Part shown: one piece after another, positions 28,159 through 36,141 of the stretch | Position numbering within the stretch: the first letter of the stretch is position 1 | Layout: each line of letters starts with the position of its first letter | Assembly (NCBI RefSeq): GCF_900105655.1 | Contig: NZ_LT629787.1 | Span: 930,001-994,000, forward strand | Source: Halopseudomonas salegens | GTDB lineage: Bacteria; Pseudomonadota; Gammaproteobacteria; Pseudomonadales; Pseudomonadaceae | Reading direction: 5' to 3' | Length of the DNA stretch: 64,000 nucleotides | Position numbers and translations under genes: made by a program | The notes under the pieces: model-generated | The model's input: the letters and a program-made list of their open reading frames with translations, nothing else | Databases searched by the model: none | Told to the model about the DNA's origin: nothing

Positions 28159-28910
28159 GCCGTGGACTCTGGCTGCTGGTCTTTATGTTGCTGGCGCCGA
28201 ATGTGCTGGCGCAGTCTGCCGCCGAGGCACTGTCCATGCCCGCGCTGACTTTGAGCACCGATGAAGACGGCCAGCAGACCTACTCGGTGAGCCTGCAGAT
28301 TCTGATGTTGATGACGGCGCTGACCTTCATTCCGGCGTTCGTCATGATGATGACCAGCTTCACCCGCATCATCATTGTGTTTGCCATCCTGCGTCAGGCG
28401 CTGGGTTTGCAGCAGACACCATCCAGTCAGATTCTGGTGGGCCTGGCGCTGTTTCTGACCTTGTTCATCATGGCCCCGGTATTCGAGCGCATCAATGAAA
28501 ATGCGTTGCAACCCTACGTCAATGAAGAGCTGACCGGTGAACAGGCGCTGGAGGCCGCGAGTTTGCCGTTACGCGATTTCATGCTGGCGCAGACCCGGGA
28601 AACCGACCTGGAACTCTTTGTGCGCCTGGCGCGTCGCGACGACCTGACCAGCCCGGATGATGTCCCTTTTCATATTCTGGTACCGGCCTTTGTGACCTCC
28701 GAGTTGAAAACCGCATTTCAGATCGGCTTCATGATCTTTATTCCGTTCTTGATCATTGACCTGGTCGTGGCCAGCGTATTGATGGCCATGGGGATGATGA
28801 TGCTGTCACCACTGATTATCTCGTTACCCTTCAAGATCATGCTGTTTGTACTGGTGGATGGCTGGGCTCTGGTGATCGGTACTCTGGCCGCCAGCTTTGC
28901 AGTGACATAG
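28155..28910 (+). CDS. fliP: Flagellar export gate protein FliP
   Basis: FliP is the main component of the FliPQR export gate in the inner membrane. The 251-residue product has a cleaved signal peptide ([15 protein letters not shown]), the conserved [38 protein letters not shown] and [28 protein letters not shown] segments, and four membrane helices. It overlaps fliO by 4 bp and lies 10 bp before fliQ. Confidence 0.97.
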   Translation: MSRGLWLLVFMLLAPNVLAQSAAEALSMPALTLSTDEDGQQTYSVSLQILMLMTALTFIPAFVMMMTSFTRIIIVFAILRQALGLQQTPSSQILVGLALFLTLFIMAPVFERINENALQPYVNEELTGEQALEAASLPLRDFMLAQTRETDLELFVRLARRDDLTSPDDVPFHILVPAFVTSELKTAFQIGFMIFIPFLIIDLVVASVLMAMGMMMLSPLIISLPFKIMLFVLVDGWALVIGTLAASFAVT

Positions 28911-28920
28911 GAGGCATGCC

Positions 28921-29190
28921 ATGACCCCGGAAGTAGCGGTTGACCTGTTTCGGCAGGCTGTCTGGCTGACAGCCGTAATGGTTGCGGTGATTGTACTGCC
29001 CAGCCTGGTTGTGGGTCTGATTGTTGCCATGTTTCAGGCGGCGACCCAGATCAACGAGCAAACCCTCAGCTTCTTGCCCCGCTTGTTGTTCACTTTCATG
29101 ACCCTGATCTGGGTGGCCCCCTGGCTAGTGACCGAGCTGGTCGACTTCACTCGGCGTCTATACATGGAAATTCCCGGGCTGATCGGCTGA
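28921..29190 (+). CDS. fliQ: Flagellar export gate protein FliQ
   Basis: FliQ is a small two-helix subunit that packs around FliP and FliR in the export gate. The 89-residue protein starts MTPEVAVDLFRQAVWLT, with membrane segments near 15-40 and 52-72, and contains the family's NEQTLSFLPRLL. GGAGGCATGCC precedes the ATG. Its stop shares one base with the fliR start. Confidence 0.96.
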   Translation: MTPEVAVDLFRQAVWLTAVMVAVIVLPSLVVGLIVAMFQAATQINEQTLSFLPRLLFTFMTLIWVAPWLVTELVDFTRRLYMEIPGLIG

Positions 29191-29966
29191 TGTTCGCGTT
29201 TTCCGCCGCTGAACTCATTAGCCTGGTATCCGGTTATATGTGGGTGCTTTTCCGCATCGGCAGCATGGTCATGACCATGCCCGTGATCGGCACCCAGTTG
29301 TTGCCGATGCGCATTCGCCTTTATCTGGCGATTATGCTGACGTTCATGGTCGCGCCCTATATTCCTCCGGTACCACAGCTGGATGTGCTGTCGCTGACCA
29401 GCTGGCTGCTGATCGGTGAGCAGATCCTGATTGGCGCGGCCATGGGCTTCCTGCTCCAGCTGCTGTTCCAGATTCACGTGCTTGCCGGTCAGATCATCGC
29501 CATGCAGATGGGTCTGGGTTTTGCGTCGATGAACGACCCGGCGATGGGGATTTCCGTGGCCGTGGTCAGTCAGGTTTTTACCATGCTGGTAACCCTGCTG
29601 TTCCTTGCCATGAATGGGCATCTGGTGGCGATCGAAGTCCTGGCGGAAAGTTTTGTCACACTGCCGATCGGTGAGACCCTCAGGGTTGCCGATTTCTATA
29701 CCCTGGTGTTGCGCTTTTCCTGGGTCATGGCAGCAGCGTTGTTGATTGGCCTGCCGGCGGTCACCGCACTGTTGATCGTCAATCTGTCCTTTGGCGTCAT
29801 GATGCGGGCGGCCCCGCAACTCAACGTATTTTCCATCGGTTTTCCGCTGACCCTGTGTCTGGGCCTGTTCATCATCTGGGTACTGCTCGGCAATATGGTC
29901 GAGTCTTACCAATTGTTGCTGGGTGAGGCATTGATCTGGCTGCGTGAAATGGTGGGGGCTGGCTGA
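29190..29966 (+). CDS. fliR: Flagellar export gate protein FliR
   Basis: FliR completes the FliPQR gate. The 258-residue protein has about six membrane helices, with the conserved GEQILIGAAMGFLLQLLFQIHVLAGQIIAMQMGLGFA and FPLTLCLGLFIIWVLLGNM. It starts with an ATG that overlaps the fliQ stop by one base and ends with a one-base overlap with flhB, so all three are translated together. Confidence 0.96.
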   Translation: MFAFSAAELISLVSGYMWVLFRIGSMVMTMPVIGTQLLPMRIRLYLAIMLTFMVAPYIPPVPQLDVLSLTSWLLIGEQILIGAAMGFLLQLLFQIHVLAGQIIAMQMGLGFASMNDPAMGISVAVVSQVFTMLVTLLFLAMNGHLVAIEVLAESFVTLPIGETLRVADFYTLVLRFSWVMAAALLIGLPAVTALLIVNLSFGVMMRAAPQLNVFSIGFPLTLCLGLFIIWVLLGNMVESYQLLLGEALIWLREMVGAG

Positions 29967-31105
29967 TGGCGGAGCAGCAAGACAGTAGCCAGGAAAAAAC
30001 CGAAGAACCTACCCCGAAAAAACTCAAGGATGCGAAAGACAAGGGGCAGGTGGCGCGTTCGAAAGAGCTGAATACCCTGGCGGTGGTCATGGTTGCAGCC
30101 CTGGGGTTGATGAGTTTCGGCACCAGCATGGCTGGGCGCATGCTGGATATCATGGCCTATAACTTCACCATCGAGCGCGAGGCTCTGTACCAGACCGACA
30201 GCATGGGCTGGCATTTGATGGCCTCGGTCGAGCAGGGGCTGTATATTCTCGGCCCGCTGATTGCCATGCTCCTGGTCGCCTCACTGGTCGGCCCGGTGTT
30301 GCTCGGGGGTTGGCTGTTCAGCGCCAAGTCGATGGCACCCAAGTTCGAGCGGATGAATCCGTTGTCCGGGCTCAAGCGCATGTTTTCCATGAACGCACTT
30401 GTAGAGCTGCTCAAGGCTCTGGCCAAATTCCTTGTAGTGCTGACCGTAGCCCTGATCGTATTGAACATGTTCCGTGACGAGTTAATGGGGTTGGGCAAGG
30501 AAACCTTGCCGGAAGCCATCTATCACAGTGTCTGGATTCTTGCCACTGCCTTGGTGTTTCTTGCCTGCTCGCTGATTGTTATTGCTGCGGTGGATATTCC
30601 CTTTCAGATCTACGACAACAACAAAAAGCTGAAAATGACCAAGCAGGAGGTCAAGGACGAGTACAAGGACAGTGAAGGCAAGCCAGAGGTCAAGGCCAAG
30701 GTGCGCCAGTTGCAGCGTGAAGTGGCGGATCGCAAAATGCTTGCTGAAGTACCCAATGCGGATGTCGTGATCACCAACCCGACGCACTTTGCGGTGGCCC
30801 TGAAGTATGATCCGGAGCGCTCGGGCGCGCCCATGCTGGTCGCCAAGGGGGGAGACTTCATGGCCCAGAAAATCCGCGAAATCGCCCAGGAACACCAGGT
30901 CATGATTCTCGAGTCACCGCCACTGGCCCGAGCAGTCTTCTACAGCACCGAACTGGATCGGGAAATTCCGGCGGGGCTGTATCTGGCGGTAGCCCAGGTA
31001 CTGGCGTATGTTTTCCAGCTGCAACAATACCAGGCGGGCAAGAGCAAGAAACCACCCAAGCCGCCGGAGCCAACCATTCCGGATGACTTCCGCCGCGATG
31101 AGTAG
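29966..31105 (+). CDS. flhB: Flagellar export switch protein FlhB
   Basis: FlhB switches the export system from rod/hook to filament substrates after autocleavage. The 379-residue protein has an N-terminal charged segment (QEKTEEPTPKKLKDAKDKGQVARSKE), four membrane helices and a cytoplasmic domain. The autocleavage site NPTH is seen in DVVITNPTHFAVALKYD near residue 270. The C-terminal tail is basic and proline-rich. FliK, which triggers the switch, is encoded two units upstream. Confidence 0.97.
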   Translation: MAEQQDSSQEKTEEPTPKKLKDAKDKGQVARSKELNTLAVVMVAALGLMSFGTSMAGRMLDIMAYNFTIEREALYQTDSMGWHLMASVEQGLYILGPLIAMLLVASLVGPVLLGGWLFSAKSMAPKFERMNPLSGLKRMFSMNALVELLKALAKFLVVLTVALIVLNMFRDELMGLGKETLPEAIYHSVWILATALVFLACSLIVIAAVDIPFQIYDNNKKLKMTKQEVKDEYKDSEGKPEVKAKVRQLQREVADRKMLAEVPNADVVITNPTHFAVALKYDPERSGAPMLVAKGGDFMAQKIREIAQEHQVMILESPPLARAVFYSTELDREIPAGLYLAVAQVLAYVFQLQQYQAGKSKKPPKPPEPTIPDDFRRDE

Positions 31106-31204
31106 TCAATTTTGTGCACCAGTTCGCATTCTTGTGTAACGTGACTGGCATCTTTTTGCACATCTTGCCATTATTGCAGGATGCACGTTAACAGGAGCGC
31201 ACAA

Positions 31205-32011
31205 ATGTCAGGGGACGGACACCAGCAGACAATTCATCTTGTCCAACTGACCGACTGTCATTTGTATGCCGATGAACAGACAGAACTGCTTGGACTGGAT
31301 ACCCACGCCAGCCTGCAAGCCGTCATCGATCAGGTGCTGCAGCAAATCCCGACGATTGATCTGGTGCTGGCGACGGGTGATATCGCCCAGGATGCATCCG
31401 TTGCGGCTTATCAGCATTTTATGCGCGCCGCCAGGCGCTTGCCGGCGCCCTGTTGCTGGATTCCGGGAAACCACGATGATGCCGAACGCATGCTTGATCT
31501 GGGTGCCGCCGATGCCCTGAATCAGCCCTGGTACGATATTGGCCCATGGCGCATCATCATGCTCGACTCGAGCGTTGCCGGCAGTGTCGCCGGCCGCCTC
31601 GCACCGGAACAGTTCACACTGCTCGAGCAGGCGCTGGCCAGTGCCGGCGAGCGTCATATACTGCTGACGCTGCACCATCATCCGGTGGATATCGGTTGTG
31701 ACTGGATGCGCCCGATCGGGCTGCACAATGCCGATCAGCTGTTTCAGCGCATTGAGGATGATCCACGGGTGAAAGTGGTCCTCTGGGGGCATATTCATCA
31801 GGATTACGACGAGCAACGCGGTCATATGCGTTTGCTGGCTACACCGTCCACCTGTATCCAGTTCGCCCCTGATAGCCGGGAATTTTCTACCGATACCCAG
31901 GCCCCGGGTTACCGCTGGCTGCGTCTGTATCCGGACGGCAGTCTGGACACAGCCGTCGAGCGGGTAGCGCATGGCCGGTTCGTTGCTGATCCTGAAGCCA
32001 GCGGCTATTGA
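31205..32011 (+). CDS. cpdA: 3',5'-cyclic-AMP phosphodiesterase CpdA
   Basis: CpdA hydrolyses cAMP and so tunes CRP/Vfr-type regulation. The 268-residue calcineurin-like enzyme shows the metallophosphoesterase motifs LVQLTDCHLY, ATGDIAQD, IPGNHDD, TLHHHPV and GHIHQD. The N-terminal D-x-H has Cys between (TDCH), as in the family. The ATG at 31205 has AGGAG seven bases upstream and is preferred over 31181. It lies upstream of parE, as in Pseudomonas, with an acyltransferase gene in between. Confidence 0.9.
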   Translation: MSGDGHQQTIHLVQLTDCHLYADEQTELLGLDTHASLQAVIDQVLQQIPTIDLVLATGDIAQDASVAAYQHFMRAARRLPAPCCWIPGNHDDAERMLDLGAADALNQPWYDIGPWRIIMLDSSVAGSVAGRLAPEQFTLLEQALASAGERHILLTLHHHPVDIGCDWMRPIGLHNADQLFQRIEDDPRVKVVLWGHIHQDYDEQRGHMRLLATPSTCIQFAPDSREFSTDTQAPGYRWLRLYPDGSLDTAVERVAHGRFVADPEASGY

Positions 32012-32036
32012 ATCGCTCAATGCTGTCCGGGCTACA

Positions 32037-32064
32037 GGCCTCACATACGTGAGCCCAGGTTTTT
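32037..32064 (+). terminator. Likely terminator after cpdA
   Basis: The stem GG-CTCAC/GTGAG-CC with one bulge and an ATAC loop is followed after four bases by TTTTT. The stem is short, so the call is moderate. Confidence 0.5.
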
Positions 32065-32147
32065 CCCGCTTTTCCCATGAGCGCTTGACAGCCTGCCAAC
32101 AAGAACGCGGCCCACGCTAAACTCCCAGCGGTAACGAGACGTTGAAT

Positions 32148-33260
32148 GTGAACACGACACAGTCACCCTTTGCGCAAGGGCGCCATGACAATAATATCGG
32201 TTTTCTGCGTTTGGCCGGCGCTTTCTTGGTGCTCTTCGGGCATAACTGGGTGTTGTTTTATGGCCCGGGAGTCAACATTGATCCGCTGAGCCGCTGGATC
32301 CTTGGCAATCAGTTGAGCCACGAACTCATTCACGGTATCGGCATCAATCTGTTTTTTGTTCTCTCCGGCTTTCTGATCTCGAAAAGCTTTGTATCCAGTC
32401 AGGGCTTGCTGCGCTTTTGCATTGCCCGCGTCCTGCGTATCTATCCGGCATTGATCATCAACGTACTCTTGACCGTATTCGTGCTGGGCGCCTTGTTGAG
32501 CACCTTGCCACTGCAGGCGTATCTGCAGCATGACATGACCTGGATGTATCTCTGGAACAATGCCAGCCTGATAAAAGTCACCCATATATTGCCCGGTGTG
32601 TTTAACGACAACGTCTACCCTGACGCGGTCAACGGTTCGCTCTGGAGCCTCCCTCTGGAGATGAGCATGTATGTATTTGCCTTTTTCTTCGGTGTGCTGA
32701 TGCTCTATCGCAACCGCCTGCTGGGAGCCGCGTTCATTGCGTCTCTGGTGGTTGGTTACTTTGTGGCCACTGAAGTCTTTGGTCAGCAGCCGCTCTTGAC
32801 CAGGGGCTTGTTCATGGTGGTAGTGCATTTCATGCTCGGCATGCTGCTCTACATGTTCCGTGATCTCGTGCTGCTGCGATTCTGGTTGGCGTTGCTGCTG
32901 TACGTGCCGGTTGTGCTCATGCCCCCTGGCCCCGCATTCGAACTGATGTCATCCCTGGCGTTTGCTTACCTGGTGCTCTGGCTGGCGTATACGCCCCGGC
33001 TGCGTTTACCGCGAGTAGAGCGGTATGGCGATATGTCTTACGGGCTGTATCTCTATGCCTTTCCGGTTCAGCAGTGGCTGATTCATATGCAGCTGTCATC
33101 CGTATGGGCGGTCCTGATGGCCGCCAGTGTCATCTGTCTGTCATTGGCCATGCTCTCCTGGCACCTGGTTGAGCAGCGCAGCCTGCAATGGGTAACCCCG
33201 CTCAACAATGGTTTGCGCAGCGGTTTGCAGCGGGTTGGGCTCCAGGCGCGTTGGCTGTAG
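32148..33260 (+). CDS. Acyltransferase-3 family membrane protein
   Basis: This family moves acyl groups (often acetyl or succinyl) onto surface sugars. The protein has about ten hydrophobic helices, starting with NNIGFLRLAGAFLVLFGHNW (catalytic-type His in GHNW). It also shows GINLFFVLSGFLISKSF, FCIARVLRIYPAL and YGDMSYGLYLYAFPVQQW, all typical. The start is uncertain: a TTG at 32142 is also open, but the GTG at 32148 has better spacing from GAG. It sits between cpdA and parE, where Pseudomonas usually has a small esterase gene, so this looks like a replacement or insertion. The substrate is unknown. Confidence 0.85.
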   Translation: MNTTQSPFAQGRHDNNIGFLRLAGAFLVLFGHNWVLFYGPGVNIDPLSRWILGNQLSHELIHGIGINLFFVLSGFLISKSFVSSQGLLRFCIARVLRIYPALIINVLLTVFVLGALLSTLPLQAYLQHDMTWMYLWNNASLIKVTHILPGVFNDNVYPDAVNGSLWSLPLEMSMYVFAFFFGVLMLYRNRLLGAAFIASLVVGYFVATEVFGQQPLLTRGLFMVVVHFMLGMLLYMFRDLVLLRFWLALLLYVPVVLMPPGPAFELMSSLAFAYLVLWLAYTPRLRLPRVERYGDMSYGLYLYAFPVQQWLIHMQLSSVWAVLMAASVICLSLAMLSWHLVEQRSLQWVTPLNNGLRSGLQRVGLQARWL

Positions 33261-33369
33261 TTGAAGGCGCCCCTTGGCAGCAAGCAAGCCTGACGGCTAC
33301 TATGCGGACTGCTTGTTTGCCCGCGCAGCCTGCGGGCGCCCCGATTGATCGAGGATAACCAGACGCTTT

Positions 33370-35262
33370 ATGTCCGATACCTATAATGCCGACGCGCTGG
33401 AAGTACTCAGCGGCCTGGACCCGGTACGCCGCCGTCCGGGCATGTATACCGACACCACTCGCCCCAATCACCTGGCGCAGGAAGTCATCGACAACAGTGT
33501 CGACGAAGCCCTTGCCGGCCATGCCCGCCAGATCAACGTCATCCTGCATGCCGACAATGCACTGGAAGTGTCCGACGATGGCCGTGGCATGCCGGTGGAT
33601 ATTCACCCGGAGGAGGGCGTATCCGGGGTCGAACTGATTTTTACCCGTTTGCACGCCGGTGGTAAGTTTTCCAACAAGAATTATCAGTTCTCCGGTGGTT
33701 TGCACGGCGTGGGTATTTCCGTGGTCAACGCGCTCTCGCTCAAAGTCGAAGTACGGGTCAAGCGTGACGGTCAGGAATACTGCATGACCTTCGCCAGTGG
33801 CGAAAAAACCAGCGAACTGGAAGTGGTCGGTACCGTCGGCAAGCGCAATACCGGTACCAGCGTGATTTTCTGGCCTGATGAGAGTTATTTCGATACCCCG
33901 AAATTCAGCATCAGCCGACTCAAGCACCTGCTCAAGGCCAAAGCCGTATTGTGCCCTGGCCTGCGGGTGGATTTTGACGATCGCCAGAATGGCGAAAAAG
34001 TCAGCTGGTTTTATGAAGACGGCCTTACCGATTATCTGCGTGACTCCTGCGCCGACTGGCCAACCCTGCCGGACGCCCCCTTTACCGGATCATTCAGTGC
34101 ACGTCAGGAAGCGGTCGACTGGGCCTTGCTCTGGTTGCCTGAAGGCGGCGAACTGATTCAGGAAAGCTACGTCAATCTGATCCCGACTGCCCAGGGCGGT
34201 ACGCATGTCAACGGCCTGCGTGCCGGACTGCTGGAAGCCATTCGTGAGTTCTGCGAGTTCCGCAACCTGCTGCCGCGAGGCGTCAAGCTGGCACCGGAAG
34301 ACGTCTGGGAGCGGGTCAGCTACGTGCTCTCGGTAAAAATGTCCGAGGCCCAGTTCTCCGGTCAGACCAAAGAACGCCTGTCTTCACGGGAAACCGCCGC
34401 TTTTGTGTCCGGTGTGGTCAAGGACGCCTTCAGCCTGTGGCTCAACCAGCATGCCGACATTGGTCAGCAGCTGGCGGAAATGGCCATCAACCATGCCCAT
34501 CGCCGGCTCAAGGCCGGCAAGAAGATCGAACGCAAACGGGTCACCCAGGGGCCGGCGCTGCCCGGCAAGCTGGCCGACTGCGTCGGTCAGGACAGTCGCC
34601 GTTCAGAGCTGTTTCTGGTTGAGGGTGACTCCGCCGGTGGCAGCGCCAAGCAGGCGCGGGACAAGGAATTTCAGGCGGTCATGCCGCTGCGTGGCAAGAT
34701 TCTCAACACCTGGGAAGTAGACTCGACCCAGGTACTCGGGTCGCAGGAAGTACATGACATCGCCGTCGCCATTGGCGTCGATCCCGGCTCGCCAGACCTG
34801 CAACAGCTGCGCTACGGCAAGATCTGCATACTCGCCGACGCCGACTCTGATGGCCTGCACATTGCCACGCTGCTGTGTGCACTCTTCGTGCGTCACTTCC
34901 AGCCACTGGTCGCCGCCGGGCATGTGTTTGTCGCCATGCCGCCGCTGTACCGGGTCGATATCGGCAAGGAAACCTATTACGCCCTGGATGATTCAGAGCG
35001 TCAGGGCATCCTTGATCGCATCGAAGCCGAAGGCAAGCGCGGCAAGGTTCAGGTCACCCGCTTCAAGGGGTTGGGCGAAATGAATCCTCTGCAGCTGCGC
35101 GAAACCACCATGGCCCGTGACACTCGCCGTCTGGTGCAGTTGACCATCGACGACATGCCCGGTACCGAAGCGCTGATGGATATGCTGCTGGCGAAAAAAC
35201 GCTCACCGGATCGCAAAGCCTGGCTGGAAAGCAAAGGCAACCTGGCCGAGGTGCTGTTGTGA
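33370..35262 (+). CDS. parE: Topoisomerase IV subunit B ParE
   Basis: ParE is the ATPase subunit of topoisomerase IV, which decatenates replicated chromosomes. The 630-residue product has the GHKL ATP-binding site (EVIDNSVDEALAGHA, VSDDGRGMPVD, GLHGVGISVVNALS), the transducer domain, and the TOPRIM domain with EGDSAGGSAKQ and ILADADSDGLHI. DVAxYyR-type GyrB signatures are absent, which fits ParE. parC follows within 1 kb. Confidence 0.97.
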   Translation: MSDTYNADALEVLSGLDPVRRRPGMYTDTTRPNHLAQEVIDNSVDEALAGHARQINVILHADNALEVSDDGRGMPVDIHPEEGVSGVELIFTRLHAGGKFSNKNYQFSGGLHGVGISVVNALSLKVEVRVKRDGQEYCMTFASGEKTSELEVVGTVGKRNTGTSVIFWPDESYFDTPKFSISRLKHLLKAKAVLCPGLRVDFDDRQNGEKVSWFYEDGLTDYLRDSCADWPTLPDAPFTGSFSARQEAVDWALLWLPEGGELIQESYVNLIPTAQGGTHVNGLRAGLLEAIREFCEFRNLLPRGVKLAPEDVWERVSYVLSVKMSEAQFSGQTKERLSSRETAAFVSGVVKDAFSLWLNQHADIGQQLAEMAINHAHRRLKAGKKIERKRVTQGPALPGKLADCVGQDSRRSELFLVEGDSAGGSAKQARDKEFQAVMPLRGKILNTWEVDSTQVLGSQEVHDIAVAIGVDPGSPDLQQLRYGKICILADADSDGLHIATLLCALFVRHFQPLVAAGHVFVAMPPLYRVDIGKETYYALDDSERQGILDRIEAEGKRGKVQVTRFKGLGEMNPLQLRETTMARDTRRLVQLTIDDMPGTEALMDMLLAKKRSPDRKAWLESKGNLAEVLL

Positions 35263-35274
35263 ATCGGGTGGTGC

Positions 35275-35790
35275 ATGGCTGAGGGCAATACCCGGCGTAC
35301 CGGAACCATCATGCTGGTCCTGGCCTGGGTGGCAGGCATGGCATTGGCCGTGCAGTGGTTTTCCGGCGTTGAAGAGCGCCAGCTCAATCCCAACCTGGAT
35401 CCGCAATCCCGGGTTACCGCCGAGGCGGTAGAAGTGCGCCTGGAGCGCAACCGTCACGGGCATTACATCGCCGGCGGCCGCATCAATGGCCGCAATGTGA
35501 CCTTTTTGCTGGATACGGGTGCCACCTTCGTGGCGCTGCCCGCCAGCCTGGCAAGTGATCTGGGCCTGTCGCGTGGCCGGCCCATCATGGTGCAAACCGC
35601 CAACGGCACCACCAAAAGCTACAGCACCCTGCTGGACAGTCTGGAGCTGGGAGATATTCGTTTACACGACGTTCGTGCCGGGATCGTACCCGGCATGGGC
35701 GGAGACGAGGTGCTGCTCGGTATGAGCGCCCTCCAACAACTGGATTTCAGTCAGCAGGGCAATGAATTGATCCTGCGGCACTATCGTTAA
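35275..35790 (+). CDS. Retropepsin-like aspartic protease
   Basis: The 171-residue protein has an N-terminal membrane anchor (TIMLVLAWVAGMALAVQWF, about 11-29) and a periplasmic domain of the bacterial clan-AA aspartic protease family (TIGR02281-type). The catalytic LLDTGATFVALP motif is near residue 80, and GDEVLLGMSALQQLDF is typical of the C-terminal half. Such proteins probably work as dimers. It starts 12 bp after parE and may be cotranscribed. The substrate is unknown. An inverted-repeat element starts right after its stop. Confidence 0.9.
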   Translation: MAEGNTRRTGTIMLVLAWVAGMALAVQWFSGVEERQLNPNLDPQSRVTAEAVEVRLERNRHGHYIAGGRINGRNVTFLLDTGATFVALPASLASDLGLSRGRPIMVQTANGTTKSYSTLLDSLELGDIRLHDVRAGIVPGMGGDEVLLGMSALQQLDFSQQGNELILRHYR

Positions 35791-35964
35791 GGAAGCACTG
35801 ATTAAGCAGGTTCAGTGTTTCAGCCTGATAGGCGCTGACCGGTTCTGGACACGCCGTGAACCCATCCATGGGGGCTCGTAGATGCCATCCATGGCATCTA
35901 ACGGTCCAGAACCGGTCAGCGCCTACTAGGCTGCCGAAGTTATGTGCAGTTAATCAGTACTTCC
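35791..35964. mobile_element. 174-bp terminal inverted-repeat element (MITE-like)
   Basis: The 351-bp gap before parC holds a non-coding element whose ends are 15-bp inverted repeats with one mismatch (35791-35805 with 35950-35964). Inside are a perfect 19-bp inverted repeat (35831-35849 with 35905-35923), CAGCCT/AGGCTG arms, and a centre with GATGCCAT/ATGGCATC. It starts on the base after the protease stop codon. No transposase is encoded. It could be a miniature transposable element or a large structured intergenic repeat. Confidence 0.75.
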
Positions 35965-36009
35965 TGGCTGAGCGTCTGATTTTCCGAGAAGGCAATGCGG
36001 AGTCAAATA

Positions 36010-36040
36010 GGAGCGATTCCCGGCCACCGGGAATCGCTCC
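36010..36040. repeat. Perfect 14-bp hairpin before parC
   Basis: GGAGCGATTCCCGG and CCGGGAATCGCTCC flank a CCA loop about 100 bp before parC. There is no U-tract. It may be an REP-like repeat or a structure limiting read-through from parE. Confidence 0.6.
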
Positions 36041-36141
36041 GGGCACGTATACCGAAGTTAATAGAGCCGAATACTGAATGCTTTGTAATGTGAACCGTCA
36101 TACAAGACCCCGGCAGATACCGGGGCACAAGGGGGAATGGC

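Noticed and set aside
31146..31165. TGGCATC-T5-GCA upstream of cpdA as a sigma-54 promoter
   Set aside because: GG and GC are nine bases apart, not ten.
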